Source of the DNA: Halobacillus litoralis
Lineage (GTDB): Bacteria > Bacillota > Bacilli > Bacillales > Halobacillaceae
Direction: 5' to 3'
NCBI RefSeq assembly: GCF_009856415.1
Contig: NZ_WMEZ01000002.1
Span: forward strand, 248,001-312,000
Length of the DNA stretch: 64,000 bases
The notes beneath the pieces are model-generated. The model was not told the DNA's origin and made no database searches. It saw only the letters and a list, made by a program, of their open reading frames with translations. Numbering within the stretch: the stretch's first letter is position 1; each line of letters opens with the position of its first letter. Position numbers and translations under genes: made by a program. Positions 1-9,605 of the stretch are shown here, piece after piece.

Positions 1-1413
<1,413 letters not shown>

Positions 1414-1430
1414 TGTAGAGGAGTCTTTCC

Positions 1431-2801
1431 ATGACTCAAGCTAAAAAAATGACGCTGTTCGCGCTCACATGGCCGATCTTCATTGAAGTTCTGCTTCACA
1501 TGTTGATGGGCAATGCCGATACACTCATGCTCAGTCAGTACTCCGACGAGGCCGTAGCGGCCGTCGGGGTCTCCAACCAAATCCTTTCTGTCGTGATCGT
1601 CATGTTCGGATTCGTCGCAACCGGGGCAGCGATCTTAGTTGCCCAAAACCTTGGGGCCCAACAAAAGAAAGAGGCAGGGAGCATCACCGTCACGTCACTC
1701 AGTGTCAACTTGTGGTTTTCCCTTCTTCTCAGCTTCGGCCTCTTTGTATTCAGCGAACAGATCCTGAATGTGATGGATCTGCCACCCTCTTTGATGGGAG
1801 ACGCCACCGACTACATGAACATTGTCGGCGGACTTATTTTCGTCCAGGCGATGCTTATGACGATCGGAGCGCTTTTACGAAGCTATGGTCACACGAAAGA
1901 TCCGATGTATGTCACGATCGGCATGAACATCCTGAACGTCATCGGCAACTACTTTGTCATTTTCGGGCCGTTCGGAATGCCCGTCTTTGGAGTCGAAGGG
2001 GTCGCTTATGTCACAGCGATTTCGAGAGGGATCGGTTTCCTCGTTCTCCTATTATTGCTCATTAAGCGTGTAGCGGGTGATCTACCTTGGCGATCTTTTT
2101 ATCACTATGAGAAAGCACATATTAAAAACCTGCTTCATATCGGTGTACCATCAGCCGGCGAGCAGCTTTCCTACAATGCCAGTCAAATGGTCATCACCTA
2201 CTTCGTCGCACAAATGGGAGCGACCGCAATTACGACGAAAGTCTATGCTCAAAACTTGATGATGTTCATATTTTTATGCTCGATCGCCATCGGGCAAGGG
2301 ACGCAAATATTGATCGGACATCATATCGGGGCTAAAGAGACAGAAAAAGCTTACCGGCAATGCATTCGGAGCTTACAGTTAGCCATTGCCATTTCTCTAT
2401 CCGTTGCGGTCGTCTTTTATTTTTCCAGTGACTTTTTGTTGGGACTCTTTACTGATGACCAGACCATCATAGCAACGGGCGGAACCTTGTTACTGCTGAC
2501 AGTTCTACTGGAGCCTGGACGGGCCTTCAACCTCGTCGTCATCAACTCACTAAGAGCCGCTGGCGACGTCCGCTTTCCCGTCATCGTCGGAATTCTATCG
2601 ATGTGGGGAATCCAGGTGACGATCGCGTGGATTTTCGGTCTCCATTTTGCTTATGGTCTGATCGGAATCTGGATCGGCTTCATTGTGGATGAATGGCTGC
2701 GCGGTGTCCTTATGCTGCGAAGATGGAAATCGAGAATATGGCTGAAGAAATCTTTTGTTACGCCAAATGAAAAAGCGCACAGTCAAGCGAATACAAGCTG
2801 A
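1431..2801 (+). CDS. MATE family multidrug/solute efflux transporter
   Basis: A 456-residue membrane protein with about 12 hydrophobic segments in two homologous halves, the usual MATE length. The start TWPIFIEVLLHMLMGNADTL and the region around PSAGEQLSYN are typical of the NorM/DinF-like MATE fold. Such proteins export cationic drugs or metabolites by Na+ or H+ antiport; the substrate cannot be read from sequence. The start ATG has GAGGAG seven bases upstream. The gene lies 17 bp after the amylase, and its last codons form the left arm of a terminator hairpin, so transcription ends right at the stop codon. Confidence 0.9.
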   Translation: MTQAKKMTLFALTWPIFIEVLLHMLMGNADTLMLSQYSDEAVAAVGVSNQILSVVIVMFGFVATGAAILVAQNLGAQQKKEAGSITVTSLSVNLWFSLLLSFGLFVFSEQILNVMDLPPSLMGDATDYMNIVGGLIFVQAMLMTIGALLRSYGHTKDPMYVTIGMNILNVIGNYFVIFGPFGMPVFGVEGVAYVTAISRGIGFLVLLLLLIKRVAGDLPWRSFYHYEKAHIKNLLHIGVPSAGEQLSYNASQMVITYFVAQMGATAITTKVYAQNLMMFIFLCSIAIGQGTQILIGHHIGAKETEKAYRQCIRSLQLAIAISLSVAVVFYFSSDFLLGLFTDDQTIIATGGTLLLLTVLLEPGRAFNLVVINSLRAAGDVRFPVIVGILSMWGIQVTIAWIFGLHFAYGLIGIWIGFIVDEWLRGVLMLRRWKSRIWLKKSFVTPNEKAHSQANTS

Positions 2802-2815
2802 CTGTGCGCTTTTTT
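2771..2815 (+). terminator. Rho-independent terminator overlapping the MATE stop codon
   Basis: Arms AAAGCGCACAGTCA and TGACTGTGCGCTTT are separated by a 13-nt loop and followed by a T run. The left arm lies inside the coding sequence, so the stop codon is part of the hairpin. Confidence 0.9.
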
Positions 2816-2830
2816 CGATTCTAATGGATA

Positions 2831-2861
2831 TATTTGGTGTGCCAGGTCATACATAAATTGG
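2831..2861. repeat. Interspersed repeat, copy A (CCAGGTCATAC core)
   Basis: Carries TTGGTGTGCCAGGTCATACA, closely matching the repeats at 33893, 34788, 36551 and 40475. It lies between the convergent 3' ends of the MATE and ArsA-like genes. This copy is not a full palindrome. Confidence 0.6.
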
Positions 2862-2873
2862 AAATTTAGATAA

Positions 2874-3821
2874 TCATCGTGCCTTTACTCCTTCACTCAG
2901 GTTGCTGGAGAAGGTTTTTAATTTGTTCATATCGGAAACATCTTCTTCAAATAATGGGATTTGAATCAACTGCTGCTCTTTGAATTTCTCCCTAATTTCC
3001 TCAAGGTATGTTCTTTCCTGTTTTCGTCTCTTTGCAAGAAATTCACCATCTGCGTAATCTGGCAGTACTTTATTGATAATCAGAGTTTGAACCATCAAGT
3101 CATGCTGTTTTAATTTACGAATCGCCTGTTCTGTTTCAAGAATGGGAAGCCGCTCGGGGATCAAGACAAAAACAAAACCAGTCAGACGAGGATCAAGAAT
3201 CACTTTCCTTACTGCAGCAAACTTCTCTTTCCTTTGCTGTAACACATCGTAAATCGGATCATCGACAGGGTCTCCATCATTCAGTAGTTGCGTATAATTG
3301 TCATTAATCTTTTTCCTGCGTTCAAGCATCCCGTCAATCCAAACACTCATTAACTCGGGTAATGTTAATAAACGAATCGTATGTCCTGTCGGTGCTGTAT
3401 CAAATACGATCTTGTCAAAGTGCTCGGATTCTTCAAGAATAATAGAGATGAGCCGATCAAACAGAGCTGCTTCATCGGCTCCCGGAGATGCACTCGCCAT
3501 ATCAATCTGCCTGTGAACTTCTTCGACCATTTTTGATTTCACAAGGCCTTCCAAGTTATCTTTCACACCTTCGATATACCGTTTAGATTCATGAAAGGGA
3601 TCGATTTCAATCCCCCAAAGGTTTTCCAATAATTCCGTCTTTTCATGATTGACTTTTTTGTGAAAAATATCCCCGAGGTTATGGGCAGGATCTGTAGATA
3701 CGACAAGCGTACGATGCCCTTCTTTAGCAAACGCAACAGCAAGGGCGGCGGAGGATGTTGATTTTCCCACTCCTCCTTTTCCACCTACAAATATTACTTT
3801 ATTCTTATGCAAACCTTCCAT
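2874..3821 (-). CDS. ArsA/Get3-like P-loop ATPase
   Basis: A 315-residue single-domain ATPase with the deviant Walker A GKGGVGKST at residues 14-22, the switch motif STDPAHNLGDIF and the family signature FDTAPTGHTIRLL, as in ArsA and the tail-anchored protein factor Get3/TRC40. ArsA energises arsenite export; Get3 handles hydrophobic tails. This copy contains no cysteine at all, so it lacks both the ArsA metalloid cysteines and the Get3 zinc CxxC pair; a different client or partner is likely. It is the last gene of a three-gene cassette, 13 bp after the Cys-Cys-ending protein. The start ATG has AGGAGG seven bases upstream. No arsB, arsC or arsR is nearby. Confidence 0.85.
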   Translation of the reverse strand: MEGLHKNKVIFVGGKGGVGKSTSSAALAVAFAKEGHRTLVVSTDPAHNLGDIFHKKVNHEKTELLENLWGIEIDPFHESKRYIEGVKDNLEGLVKSKMVEEVHRQIDMASASPGADEAALFDRLISIILEESEHFDKIVFDTAPTGHTIRLLTLPELMSVWIDGMLERRKKINDNYTQLLNDGDPVDDPIYDVLQQRKEKFAAVRKVILDPRLTGFVFVLIPERLPILETEQAIRKLKQHDLMVQTLIINKVLPDYADGEFLAKRRKQERTYLEEIREKFKEQQLIQIPLFEEDVSDMNKLKTFSSNLSEGVKAR

Positions 3822-3834
3822 TCAACTTCCTCCT

Positions 3835-4098
3835 CTAGCAACAACGAATGCCATCGAGTGGAGACTTTTCCATCCCCATCCGCAAATGCCAATCGTGGAA
3901 CTTTTCAATGATGTGCGGATATAACTCTAACGTATAATAAAAAGCCGGATTTGGTATCCCTAGCATGTCTGAATAGACAAGAAGTAAAAAGAGATCATCC
4001 TCATCCCTTAGTTCCCTGGCAATCTCTTGTTTGTGAGGGAGGCTTAACACTTCATCATAAAACTCAAATAACCGCTTTAACGAAAACTTTTTCTCCAT
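3835..4098 (-). CDS. Small protein ending in Cys-Cys (cory-CC-star-like), partner of the ArsA-like ATPase
   Basis: An 87-residue, probably alpha-helical soluble protein. The only two cysteines are the last two residues before the stop (GIRCC). This matches what I remember of a family named for a terminal Cys-Cys and found beside ArsA-type ATPases; the name is from memory and the function unknown. It overlaps the 3' end of the upstream gene by 22 bp and has a strong AAGGAGG, so the two are probably translationally coupled. A C-terminal Cys-Cys could be a metal ligand, a redox pair or a lipidation site; the sequence alone does not decide. Confidence 0.7.
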   Translation of the reverse strand: MEKKFSLKRLFEFYDEVLSLPHKQEIARELRDEDDLFLLLVYSDMLGIPNPAFYYTLELYPHIIEKFHDWHLRMGMEKSPLDGIRCC

Positions 4099-4442
4099 GT
4101 CTCTCCCTCCTTACTTTCTATCCATCTACCATTAATGAACAAGCTATTGTAACGCATTCGAAAAAAGATCGACCGCAACGCACTCCCAGCGGATACATTT
4201 CCTCGCTTTACGTGCTTGATAAAATAAACGAGAATGGCCAGCAGATTCCTTGGATCTACATAATCCACATGCACCCCTTCGCTTTGATTCCCTCTGTACC
4301 ACTCCCCTAGTTTTTCCCGGTCCTGGTCGTGGTGCTTGAACTCTTCTTTCATGTTAATGAGACCGTCGTCATCACTGCATATTCCTCCACAGCATCCCAT
4401 ACCAATTTCTTTCTCAGGGCGAATGATCATGATCTCCTTCAT
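4077..4442 (-). CDS. Uncharacterised protein with ArsD-like CC-x3-C motif, first gene of the ArsA-like cassette
   Basis: A 121-residue protein, read from the ATG at 4442, which has AAAGGAG ten bases upstream; an in-frame extension to 4481 lacks a ribosome binding site and would run through a terminator. Near the N-terminus (about residues 15-22) it has MGCCGGICSDDDG. This resembles the cysteine cluster of the ArsD metallochaperone, which hands arsenite to ArsA, although spacing differs (CC-x3-C here, CC-x4-C in ArsD). The rest is charged, with a conserved-looking VDYVDPRNLLAILVYFIKH stretch. I do not recognise a named family. Its position ahead of an ArsA-like ATPase suggests it loads or regulates that enzyme. 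Confidence 0.65.
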   Translation of the reverse strand: MKEIMIIRPEKEIGMGCCGGICSDDDGLINMKEEFKHHDQDREKLGEWYRGNQSEGVHVDYVDPRNLLAILVYFIKHVKRGNVSAGSALRSIFFRMRYNSLFINGRWIESKEGETWRKSFR

Positions 4443-4462
4443 GGTGTCGATACTCCTTTCAA

Positions 4463-4490
4463 GGAAAAAGAAAGCCGACAAATGCCGGCT
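4463..4490 (-). terminator. Hairpin terminator between cstA and the ArsA-like cassette
   Basis: On the minus strand AGCCGGC and GTCGGCT pair around a short loop and are followed by TTCTTTTT. The hairpin lies only six bases before the ribosome binding site of the next gene, leaving no room for a separate promoter between them. Confidence 0.75.
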
Positions 4491-4501
4491 TCCTTTTATG
4501 A

Positions 4502-6238
4502 TTACGCACTTTTCTCAATAGAATCGTCACGATTCCCTGCAATCGCAGAAAACGCTGTAATGAGAATCCAGAAGGTAAACACAAGGATGATGGCACCGAA
4601 AGTAAACAGCATCCAGTCGCTTCCTTCATTCCATGGCGCCCACTCAGTCACCACCTGGTCAATCATGGCCCACAACGTCATAAACATGAGGAAGACCATC
4701 GGTATGATTGTAGGCAGATAGTTTCGTCCTTGACGTTTCAACCAAATAGAAACAAGTAACAAACTGATCCCTGCCAAAAGCTGGTTCGAGGTTCCAAATA
4801 AAGGCCAAAGCAAGTACCCACCAGAGCCGAACCCTTTAGGACCTTGAGGGATTAAAGTCAAAGCCGCACTGGAAACAACGGCGACGGTTGTCGCGACATG
4901 CGTTTTCGTCAGTGGCGTCAGCTTATATTCCGTCCCCAGTTCTGCAATGATATAACGCATCAAACGAACAGAAGAGTCTAGTGTCGTTGCCGCAAAGCTT
5001 ACGACGATGACAGAAACAATCGTTGCTGCAACAGATGCAGGAATTCCAAGTCCAGAAGCAAGCTGCCCAGCCCCTTGGATAAAGACGCCAAGTCCAGCAC
5101 CACTCGCCGCTGTAAACCCGCTGTATGTCGCTGAAAATTCACCTGCTGTAGGGAAAAATGTAACAACAGCGATGATTGCAACAAGAGCCAAAGCCCCTTC
5201 ACCGACTGAGCCCAAATAACCGACAAAACGAGCATCTGTCTCTTTATTCAACTGTTTCGAAGATGTACCGGACGACACAAGACCGTGGAAGCCGGAAATG
5301 GCTCCACATGCAATTGTGATGAACAACAATGGGAACCAGGACGTATCCGCAGAAGCGTTTGTCACAGGTGCCGTAATTTCAGGGTTTGTGAAAAGCAGTC
5401 CCAAGTAAAGAAGACCAAGTCCAACAATTAGCTGATGGGAGTTGATATAGTCTCTCGGCTGCAAAAGCTTCCAAACAGGCAAGGTGGAAGCGATATACAC
5501 GTACACCATCAAGACGACAATCCATACGAAGAAGGCCATGGACGTCGCATTAAGTCCAAATAATGTTGAAGCACCTTCGCCGCCAAAATAGCGGACTAGG
5601 TCGATTTGCAAAGCAGGTACATAACTCGCAACGATTGCTGCTAAATACATGACCGCAAGCGCTACGATGGATGGAAGCAGCATATTCCCTTGCTTTTTAT
5701 ACACACTGTAACCAATCCAGATGGCCAGTGGTATTTGAATGAAAACAGATAGGACACTCGCAGGAAATGAAATGAATAGATTCGCAATGACCCAGGCAAA
5801 AACAGCGTTTACCATTAAAACAAGCAATAAAATGATAAATAAAAACAACACTTTCGCCTTTTGACCGATCAATTTACTGGCTAGCGTACCGATCGATTGT
5901 CCTTTGTTCCTTACCGATAACACAAGTGTACCGAAATCATGGACCCCGGCTGCAAAAACAGTTCCTAACAATACCCAGAGCACAGCCGGCAGCCAGCCCC
6001 AATACACGGCAATCGCTGGTCCGACAATCGGCGCTGCCCCTGCAACGGAAGTGAAATGGTGTCCCCATAACACGAACTTATTCGTCGGGACAAAATCGAC
6101 ACCGTCCTTATACTGATGGGCGGGTGTGACATAGTTCGGATCGAGACGATAGATTTTTTCAGCAATGAATTTCGAATAATACCGATAACCTAAAAAAAAG
6201 ACGAGACCTCCTACGACAGCTAACCAAATCCCACTCAC
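4502..6238 (-). CDS. cstA: CstA family carbon starvation transporter
   Basis: A 578-residue, very hydrophobic protein with about 16 membrane segments. The CstA signatures LWGHHFTSVAGAAPIVGPAIAV and FHGLVSSGTSSKQLN are present. CstA proteins import peptides or pyruvate when preferred carbon is exhausted. The start is taken as GTG at 6238 with AGGAGG six bases upstream; the longer TTG start would lie within the ribosome binding site. A cre-like site lies in the predicted 5' untranslated region, so CcpA repression is likely. A terminator follows, then the ArsA-like cassette. Confidence 0.92.
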   Translation of the reverse strand: MSGIWLAVVGGLVFFLGYRYYSKFIAEKIYRLDPNYVTPAHQYKDGVDFVPTNKFVLWGHHFTSVAGAAPIVGPAIAVYWGWLPAVLWVLLGTVFAAGVHDFGTLVLSVRNKGQSIGTLASKLIGQKAKVLFLFIILLLVLMVNAVFAWVIANLFISFPASVLSVFIQIPLAIWIGYSVYKKQGNMLLPSIVALAVMYLAAIVASYVPALQIDLVRYFGGEGASTLFGLNATSMAFFVWIVVLMVYVYIASTLPVWKLLQPRDYINSHQLIVGLGLLYLGLLFTNPEITAPVTNASADTSWFPLLFITIACGAISGFHGLVSSGTSSKQLNKETDARFVGYLGSVGEGALALVAIIAVVTFFPTAGEFSATYSGFTAASGAGLGVFIQGAGQLASGLGIPASVAATIVSVIVVSFAATTLDSSVRLMRYIIAELGTEYKLTPLTKTHVATTVAVVSSAALTLIPQGPKGFGSGGYLLWPLFGTSNQLLAGISLLLVSIWLKRQGRNYLPTIIPMVFLMFMTLWAMIDQVVTEWAPWNEGSDWMLFTFGAIILVFTFWILITAFSAIAGNRDDSIEKSA

Positions 6239-6265
6239 AAAAACCCTCCTCAATCTACAAAATTA

Positions 6266-6318
6266 TGTATGCGTTTACATTTAAATGTATTATATATTAC
6301 TTCCCTTTCTAAATTCAA
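6266..6318 (-). promoter_or_regulatory. cstA promoter with CcpA cre-like site
   Basis: On the minus strand: -35 TTGAAT (6313-6318), 18-nt spacer, -10 TATAAT (6289-6294). Just downstream TGTAAACGCATACA (6266-6279) matches the cre consensus TGWAANCGNTNWCA at 13 of 14 positions. A cre downstream of -10 usually acts as a roadblock or blocks the polymerase. Confidence 0.7.
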
Positions 6319-6350
6319 TGCATATACAGATTTTTCTGAAAATAATAGAT

Positions 6351-6381
6351 AAAAAAAGAGAGAAGCTCTTGCTTCCCTCTT
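6351..6381 (-). terminator. Terminator after the acyltransferase gene
   Basis: On the minus strand AAGAGGGAAGC and GCTTCTCTCTT form an 11-bp stem with one G-U pair, followed by seven T. It overlaps the stop codon. Confidence 0.85.
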
Positions 6382-7513
6382 ACTGAGCGGATGTTTTTAC
6401 TTCATCATAGTTATTAACAGAACGTGTAATTCCTAGGAAAGTAGGTTTCCCTTTTGGCAACTTACCAAAAAGCAAACCGGCAAAAGGCAAGTAACGATGA
6501 GCAAGCCAAATGATGAGATAACAGAAAAACAATGTCAGACCAAACCTCAGCATTATACCAATATGAAACCAATAGTTACTCGGAGTTGGTACAACCTGCG
6601 CTACTACTTTCAAAACAATCGGATGGAGTAGATAAAAACCAAACGAATAAACAGCAATATTCTTCACGTATGGAAGAATCGGTCTCCATTTGCGTGAGAT
6701 GATTTCCATCAACCTGAACATTACATAGCTACCCGCCATCATATAAATTAAATTCACAACCAAATACGTCCACCCCGGTAAATAAATAGAAGATACCGTG
6801 TAGAGATGGTAGTAAAGTTGGACAGTTGCAATCCCCGCTGCAACGGCGACAAAAACCCAAGCAATGGTTGATTTGTTATAAATTCTTTGTTTTTGTTCTT
6901 TAAAGTTCATACCAATCCAGGCCCCTAATAAATACGGCCCCATACTGCTCAAAAAGAAAGTAAAAGGAATAAATTGATACTCACGATTAAGAAAATGGTA
7001 CATAACAGCGATGAGCATTCCAAAAAACCATAGATACTTCCTAAAAAACGTTACTTTCTTTACAACAAATAAAATAGCTGGAAAAAATAAATAAAATTGC
7101 ACAATCAAGAATATAAAATGGAGCTGATAAAACGATTCCCCTTTTAAAATGCGCAAAGCTATTTCACTAACATTAAAAGGTACAGCTCCTATATAGATGG
7201 AGTAAACTTCATAGAATAATGCCCAAGCAAGATAAGGAACAACAATATATAAAGCCCTCTTCTTATAAAAAGACTTTAATTCATTCCAATCCATTTTCTG
7301 TTCAATATATTTATAGAAAAACACCATAGCAGTGATCATAATGAAGATCCCTGCTTCTATTCTTATAATTCTATTGAGAAAATGATACTTTTCGAACGCA
7401 TCACCATCTGCCGGTAAAATGGAGGCATACGTTCCCGTGACGTGAACGAGAACCACCATGACCATGGCAAAGAGCCGTAATAGAAAGATAGACTCAATTT
7501 TTTCTCTAGCCAT
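6380..7513 (-). CDS. Acyltransferase 3 family membrane protein
   Basis: A 377-residue protein with about ten membrane helices. The N-terminal FLLRLFAMVMVVLVHVTGTY carries the RxxA...H pattern of the acyltransferase 3 family, which O-acylates extracytoplasmic polysaccharides, lipids or peptidoglycan. The start ATG at 7513 has GAGGT eight bases upstream; an earlier in-frame ATG overlaps that Shine-Dalgarno. The gene stands alone, with its own terminator, between cstA and the gas vesicle operon. The acceptor is unknown; it is unrelated in sequence context to the second acyltransferase at the end of the polysaccharide operon. Confidence 0.85.
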   Translation of the reverse strand: MAREKIESIFLLRLFAMVMVVLVHVTGTYASILPADGDAFEKYHFLNRIIRIEAGIFIMITAMVFFYKYIEQKMDWNELKSFYKKRALYIVVPYLAWALFYEVYSIYIGAVPFNVSEIALRILKGESFYQLHFIFLIVQFYLFFPAILFVVKKVTFFRKYLWFFGMLIAVMYHFLNREYQFIPFTFFLSSMGPYLLGAWIGMNFKEQKQRIYNKSTIAWVFVAVAAGIATVQLYYHLYTVSSIYLPGWTYLVVNLIYMMAGSYVMFRLMEIISRKWRPILPYVKNIAVYSFGFYLLHPIVLKVVAQVVPTPSNYWFHIGIMLRFGLTLFFCYLIIWLAHRYLPFAGLLFGKLPKGKPTFLGITRSVNNYDEVKTSAQ

Positions 7514-7656
7514 TTTTATCAACCTCATTTGTAATCATGATTTAAACACACGTCATCTTACCATGGTCAAGCTTCATTTTTGGGGTTGTTGCTGTTTTAT
7601 AATCTCTTTTTTAATTATGGTAATATTTAAGGTAGATATTGGACATGTGACAACGC

Positions 7657-8016
7657 TTAAGTAGCGTCAATCTTCCCAAGGAAAAAACCATCCACTTCGT
7701 CAAGTTTCCCCCGCCAGTAAAAACTCCCTTCCGAAGGCGTGGGCTGGGAATCGCCATTGTACACTTGCGCCTCTTCCAGATGGATATAGTTGATTTCCTC
7801 ATGTGCATAGTTGACCTCACTCGCACGGGACAATTTCTCACTCAATTCCTGGGAAATCTCATTACCGTTTTCAAAGGTACGGCTCAACGATTGCATATAT
7901 TTCTTCGCAGATACCGTTGTTCCAGTAACTAACGCACCATTGACGTTCAACGTAATATCAAGAGAAAAATCCCCCTGATTTGCTGCTTTTACAAAATTTC
8001 GTAGAATATTATCCAT
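7657..8016 (-). CDS. gvpU: Gas vesicle accessory protein GvpU
   Basis: A 119-residue protein at the distal end of the gas vesicle operon, the place of gvpU in Bacillus megaterium. It starts MDNILRNFVKAANQGDFSLDITLNVNGALVTGTTVSAKKY, typical of GvpU, which is an accessory protein linked to vesicle clustering. AGGAGG lies upstream of the ATG. No transmembrane segment is visible. I see no convincing terminator right after it; 7514-7656 is AT-rich and presumably holds the promoter of the downstream acyltransferase. Confidence 0.8.
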   Translation of the reverse strand: MDNILRNFVKAANQGDFSLDITLNVNGALVTGTTVSAKKYMQSLSRTFENGNEISQELSEKLSRASEVNYAHEEINYIHLEEAQVYNGDSQPTPSEGSFYWRGKLDEVDGFFLGKIDAT

Positions 8017-8043
8017 TTATCCTTTTCCCTCCTATAAGCATTT

Positions 8044-8724
8044 TTACTTTGTCGTATCGTCATTAACGGTTAATGTCGTCCCTGTTTTCACCGTTTCTTT
8101 TGTACCTTTATTTTCATCGTTGTTTACTGGTTCTTTACTTTCTTGAGTAGCTTCATCTTCTTCGTTGTTTACTGGTTCTTCACTTTCTTGAGCATCCTCT
8201 TCCTCGTTGTTCACAGGTTCTTCACTTTCTTGAGTATCCTCTTCCTCACCGTTGTTTAACGTACCTTCATTCTCTGTTTTTTCTTCTTCCGTTTCCTCAT
8301 TATCAGCGGTGCCCATTTGTTCATCATCAGCGTGATCGGTTTCCTCCGTGGCAGCCGCTTCATCAGGGGACTCCAGTTGTTTTTGAGAAAGATCCGCTCC
8401 ATTTAGGGAAGGTGTTTCTTCCTTTTCTTCCTCTTCATCAGAACCGCTTTTCACTTTGTCTTTCACACGACCGACCATTTCACTCGTTTTATCCTTCGTT
8501 TGGTTTTTCAAATCCTTCAGGTGTCCACCGGCTTTTTCTGCTTTTTCCTTCATACTTCCCTTTTGTTCTTCTGCGCGATTCGGTTTCAGAAAATATCCAG
8601 CCGCTGCTCCAAGCACCCCGCCTACGATAGCTTTGGTCACCCGGTGATTACTCTTGCTTTCTGTTTCTTGCTGTTTGTTCTCTTCATTTGTAGGGTGGGT
8701 CAACTGTGTTTTGGATTCACTCAT
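8044..8724 (-). CDS. gvpT: Gas vesicle protein GvpT, with acidic C-terminal repeats
   Basis: A 226-residue protein. A short glycine-rich hydrophobic segment near residues 31-46 (KAIVGGVLGAAAGYFLKP) resembles the YtxH/GvpT membrane-active domain. A basic helical stretch follows (to about residue 95), then a very acidic tail rich in Glu, Asp and Asn with near-identical units around ESEEPVNNEE. Position between gvpJ and gvpU matches B. megaterium gvpT. The acidic tail is in keeping with a protein from a salt-adapted cytoplasm. Its exact role in vesicle assembly is not established. Confidence 0.8.
   Translation of the reverse strand: MSESKTQLTHPTNEENKQQETESKSNHRVTKAIVGGVLGAAAGYFLKPNRAEEQKGSMKEKAEKAGGHLKDLKNQTKDKTSEMVGRVKDKVKSGSDEEEEKEETPSLNGADLSQKQLESPDEAAATEETDHADDEQMGTADNEETEEEKTENEGTLNNGEEEDTQESEEPVNNEEEDAQESEEPVNNEEDEATQESKEPVNNDENKGTKETVKTGTTLTVNDDTTK
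8117..8247 (-). repeat. Three tandem in-frame repeats inside gvpT
   Basis: Units begin at 8117, 8162 and 8204 (45, 42 and about 42 bp) and encode ESKEPVNN/ESEEPVNN followed by an acidic linker. The DNA copies are nearly identical, which favours copy-number change by slippage. Confidence 0.8.
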
Positions 8725-8739
8725 GGTTCATCTCTCCTC

Positions 8740-9054
8740 TTATTTTTGATAGACTTCCTGCATGTTTTTCTCCAATTGTGCAATGCGTTTTTGCAGTTCT
8801 TCATTTTCTTTTTCTAATGCTTCGTTATTTGATTGAGCGGCTTTGGAATTCAAATACGGGTCGGTTTCCCACCAGTCCATGCCGATTTCTTTCGCTTTAT
8901 CGACAGAGGCGACGATGAGGCGGATCTTAATCGTTAGAAGCTCCACGTCTGCCAACCCCACCCTGATATCACCGGCGATGACCACTCCTTTATCCAGAAC
9001 GGTTTCTAACACATCCACAATACTGTTTGACTGAGTCGGGTGTTCAATGGACAT
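8740..9054 (-). CDS. gvpJ: Gas vesicle protein GvpJ
   Basis: A 104-residue GvpA-fold protein: IVDVLETVLDKGVVIAGDIRVGLADVELLTIKIRLIVASVDKA is the conserved helix-strand-strand-helix core. The C-terminus is a short coiled-coil-like extension rich in Glu, Gln and Lys (residues 75-100). GvpJ is a minor component thought to act in nucleating the vesicle cone tips. AAGGAGG precedes the ATG; the stop of gvpK lies 16 bp upstream. Confidence 0.88.
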   Translation of the reverse strand: MSIEHPTQSNSIVDVLETVLDKGVVIAGDIRVGLADVELLTIKIRLIVASVDKAKEIGMDWWETDPYLNSKAAQSNNEALEKENEELQKRIAQLEKNMQEVYQK

Positions 9055-9070
9055 CTAAGATGCCTCCTTT

Positions 9071-9370
9071 TTATAACAAATTGCCTAAAGGTCCGAGATC
9101 GATATTGAGATCTTCATCATTCAGGTCGAAAATTTCTTTCAGTTCATCCATTTTCACGTCGAGGTTCATAAGAGCCACACCCAGCTGCTCGATTTGCTCT
9201 TCGGACAACGTTCCACCATCCACACGGCGAATCGCTTGTTTTTCCACGAGTTGACGAAGCAGTTCAATGACGGTCAAGACGAGTTGCGCAAGCCCTTGCT
9301 CCGCTCCGTCCGGGTCTAAATTGAGCCGGCCGCTTTTAAATGGCTGCTCTTGCAAATTATTTTGTGACAC
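9071..9370 (-). CDS. gvpK: Gas vesicle protein GvpK
   Basis: A 99-residue protein with the GvpK core LNLDPDGAEQGLAQLVLTVIELLRQLVEKQAIRRV. I chose the GTG at 9370, which has AGGAGG nine bases upstream; a longer in-frame start at 9391 would include the ribosome binding site itself. The gene overlaps the end of gvpS by 14 bp, suggesting coupled translation. GvpK is essential for vesicle formation in studied systems, but its position in the structure is unclear. Confidence 0.88.
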   Translation of the reverse strand: MSQNNLQEQPFKSGRLNLDPDGAEQGLAQLVLTVIELLRQLVEKQAIRRVDGGTLSEEQIEQLGVALMNLDVKMDELKEIFDLNDEDLNIDLGPLGNLL

Positions 9371-9605
9371 GTTCCAACGCCTCCTTTTCACTATCCAGCG
9401 TTTTAGAGTTCAGGGAGTCATCCAAACTGGATTGGACAAGAGTTTCTACAGAGGAAATCAATACTTTCAAATCCACATAGACAAGATCAATCCCGGCAAT
9501 GGATATGATGATATCCCCTTTGATGGCCACCCCTTTATCCAAAACGGTATCCAAGATATCGATGAGAGCAATATCCTGATTCTCATAATTTTCTCTGTAG
9601 GACAC
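9357..9605 (-). CDS. gvpS: Gas vesicle protein GvpS (GvpA/J family)
   Basis: An 82-residue GvpA-fold protein (LIDILDTVLDKGVAIKGDIIISIAGIDLVYVDLKVLISSVETL). It starts with GTG directly after the stop of gvpL; AGGTGG five bases ahead serves as ribosome binding site. It is one of three GvpA-like proteins here (GvpB, GvpS, GvpJ), the usual set in Bacillus gas vesicle operons. It is a minor assembly component rather than the main wall protein. Confidence 0.85.
   Translation of the reverse strand: MSYRENYENQDIALIDILDTVLDKGVAIKGDIIISIAGIDLVYVDLKVLISSVETLVQSSLDDSLNSKTLDSEKEALERVTK

Noticed and set aside
2874-4442. Arsenite resistance operon
   Set aside because: No arsB, arsC, arsR or acr3 gene, and the ATPase lacks all cysteines.
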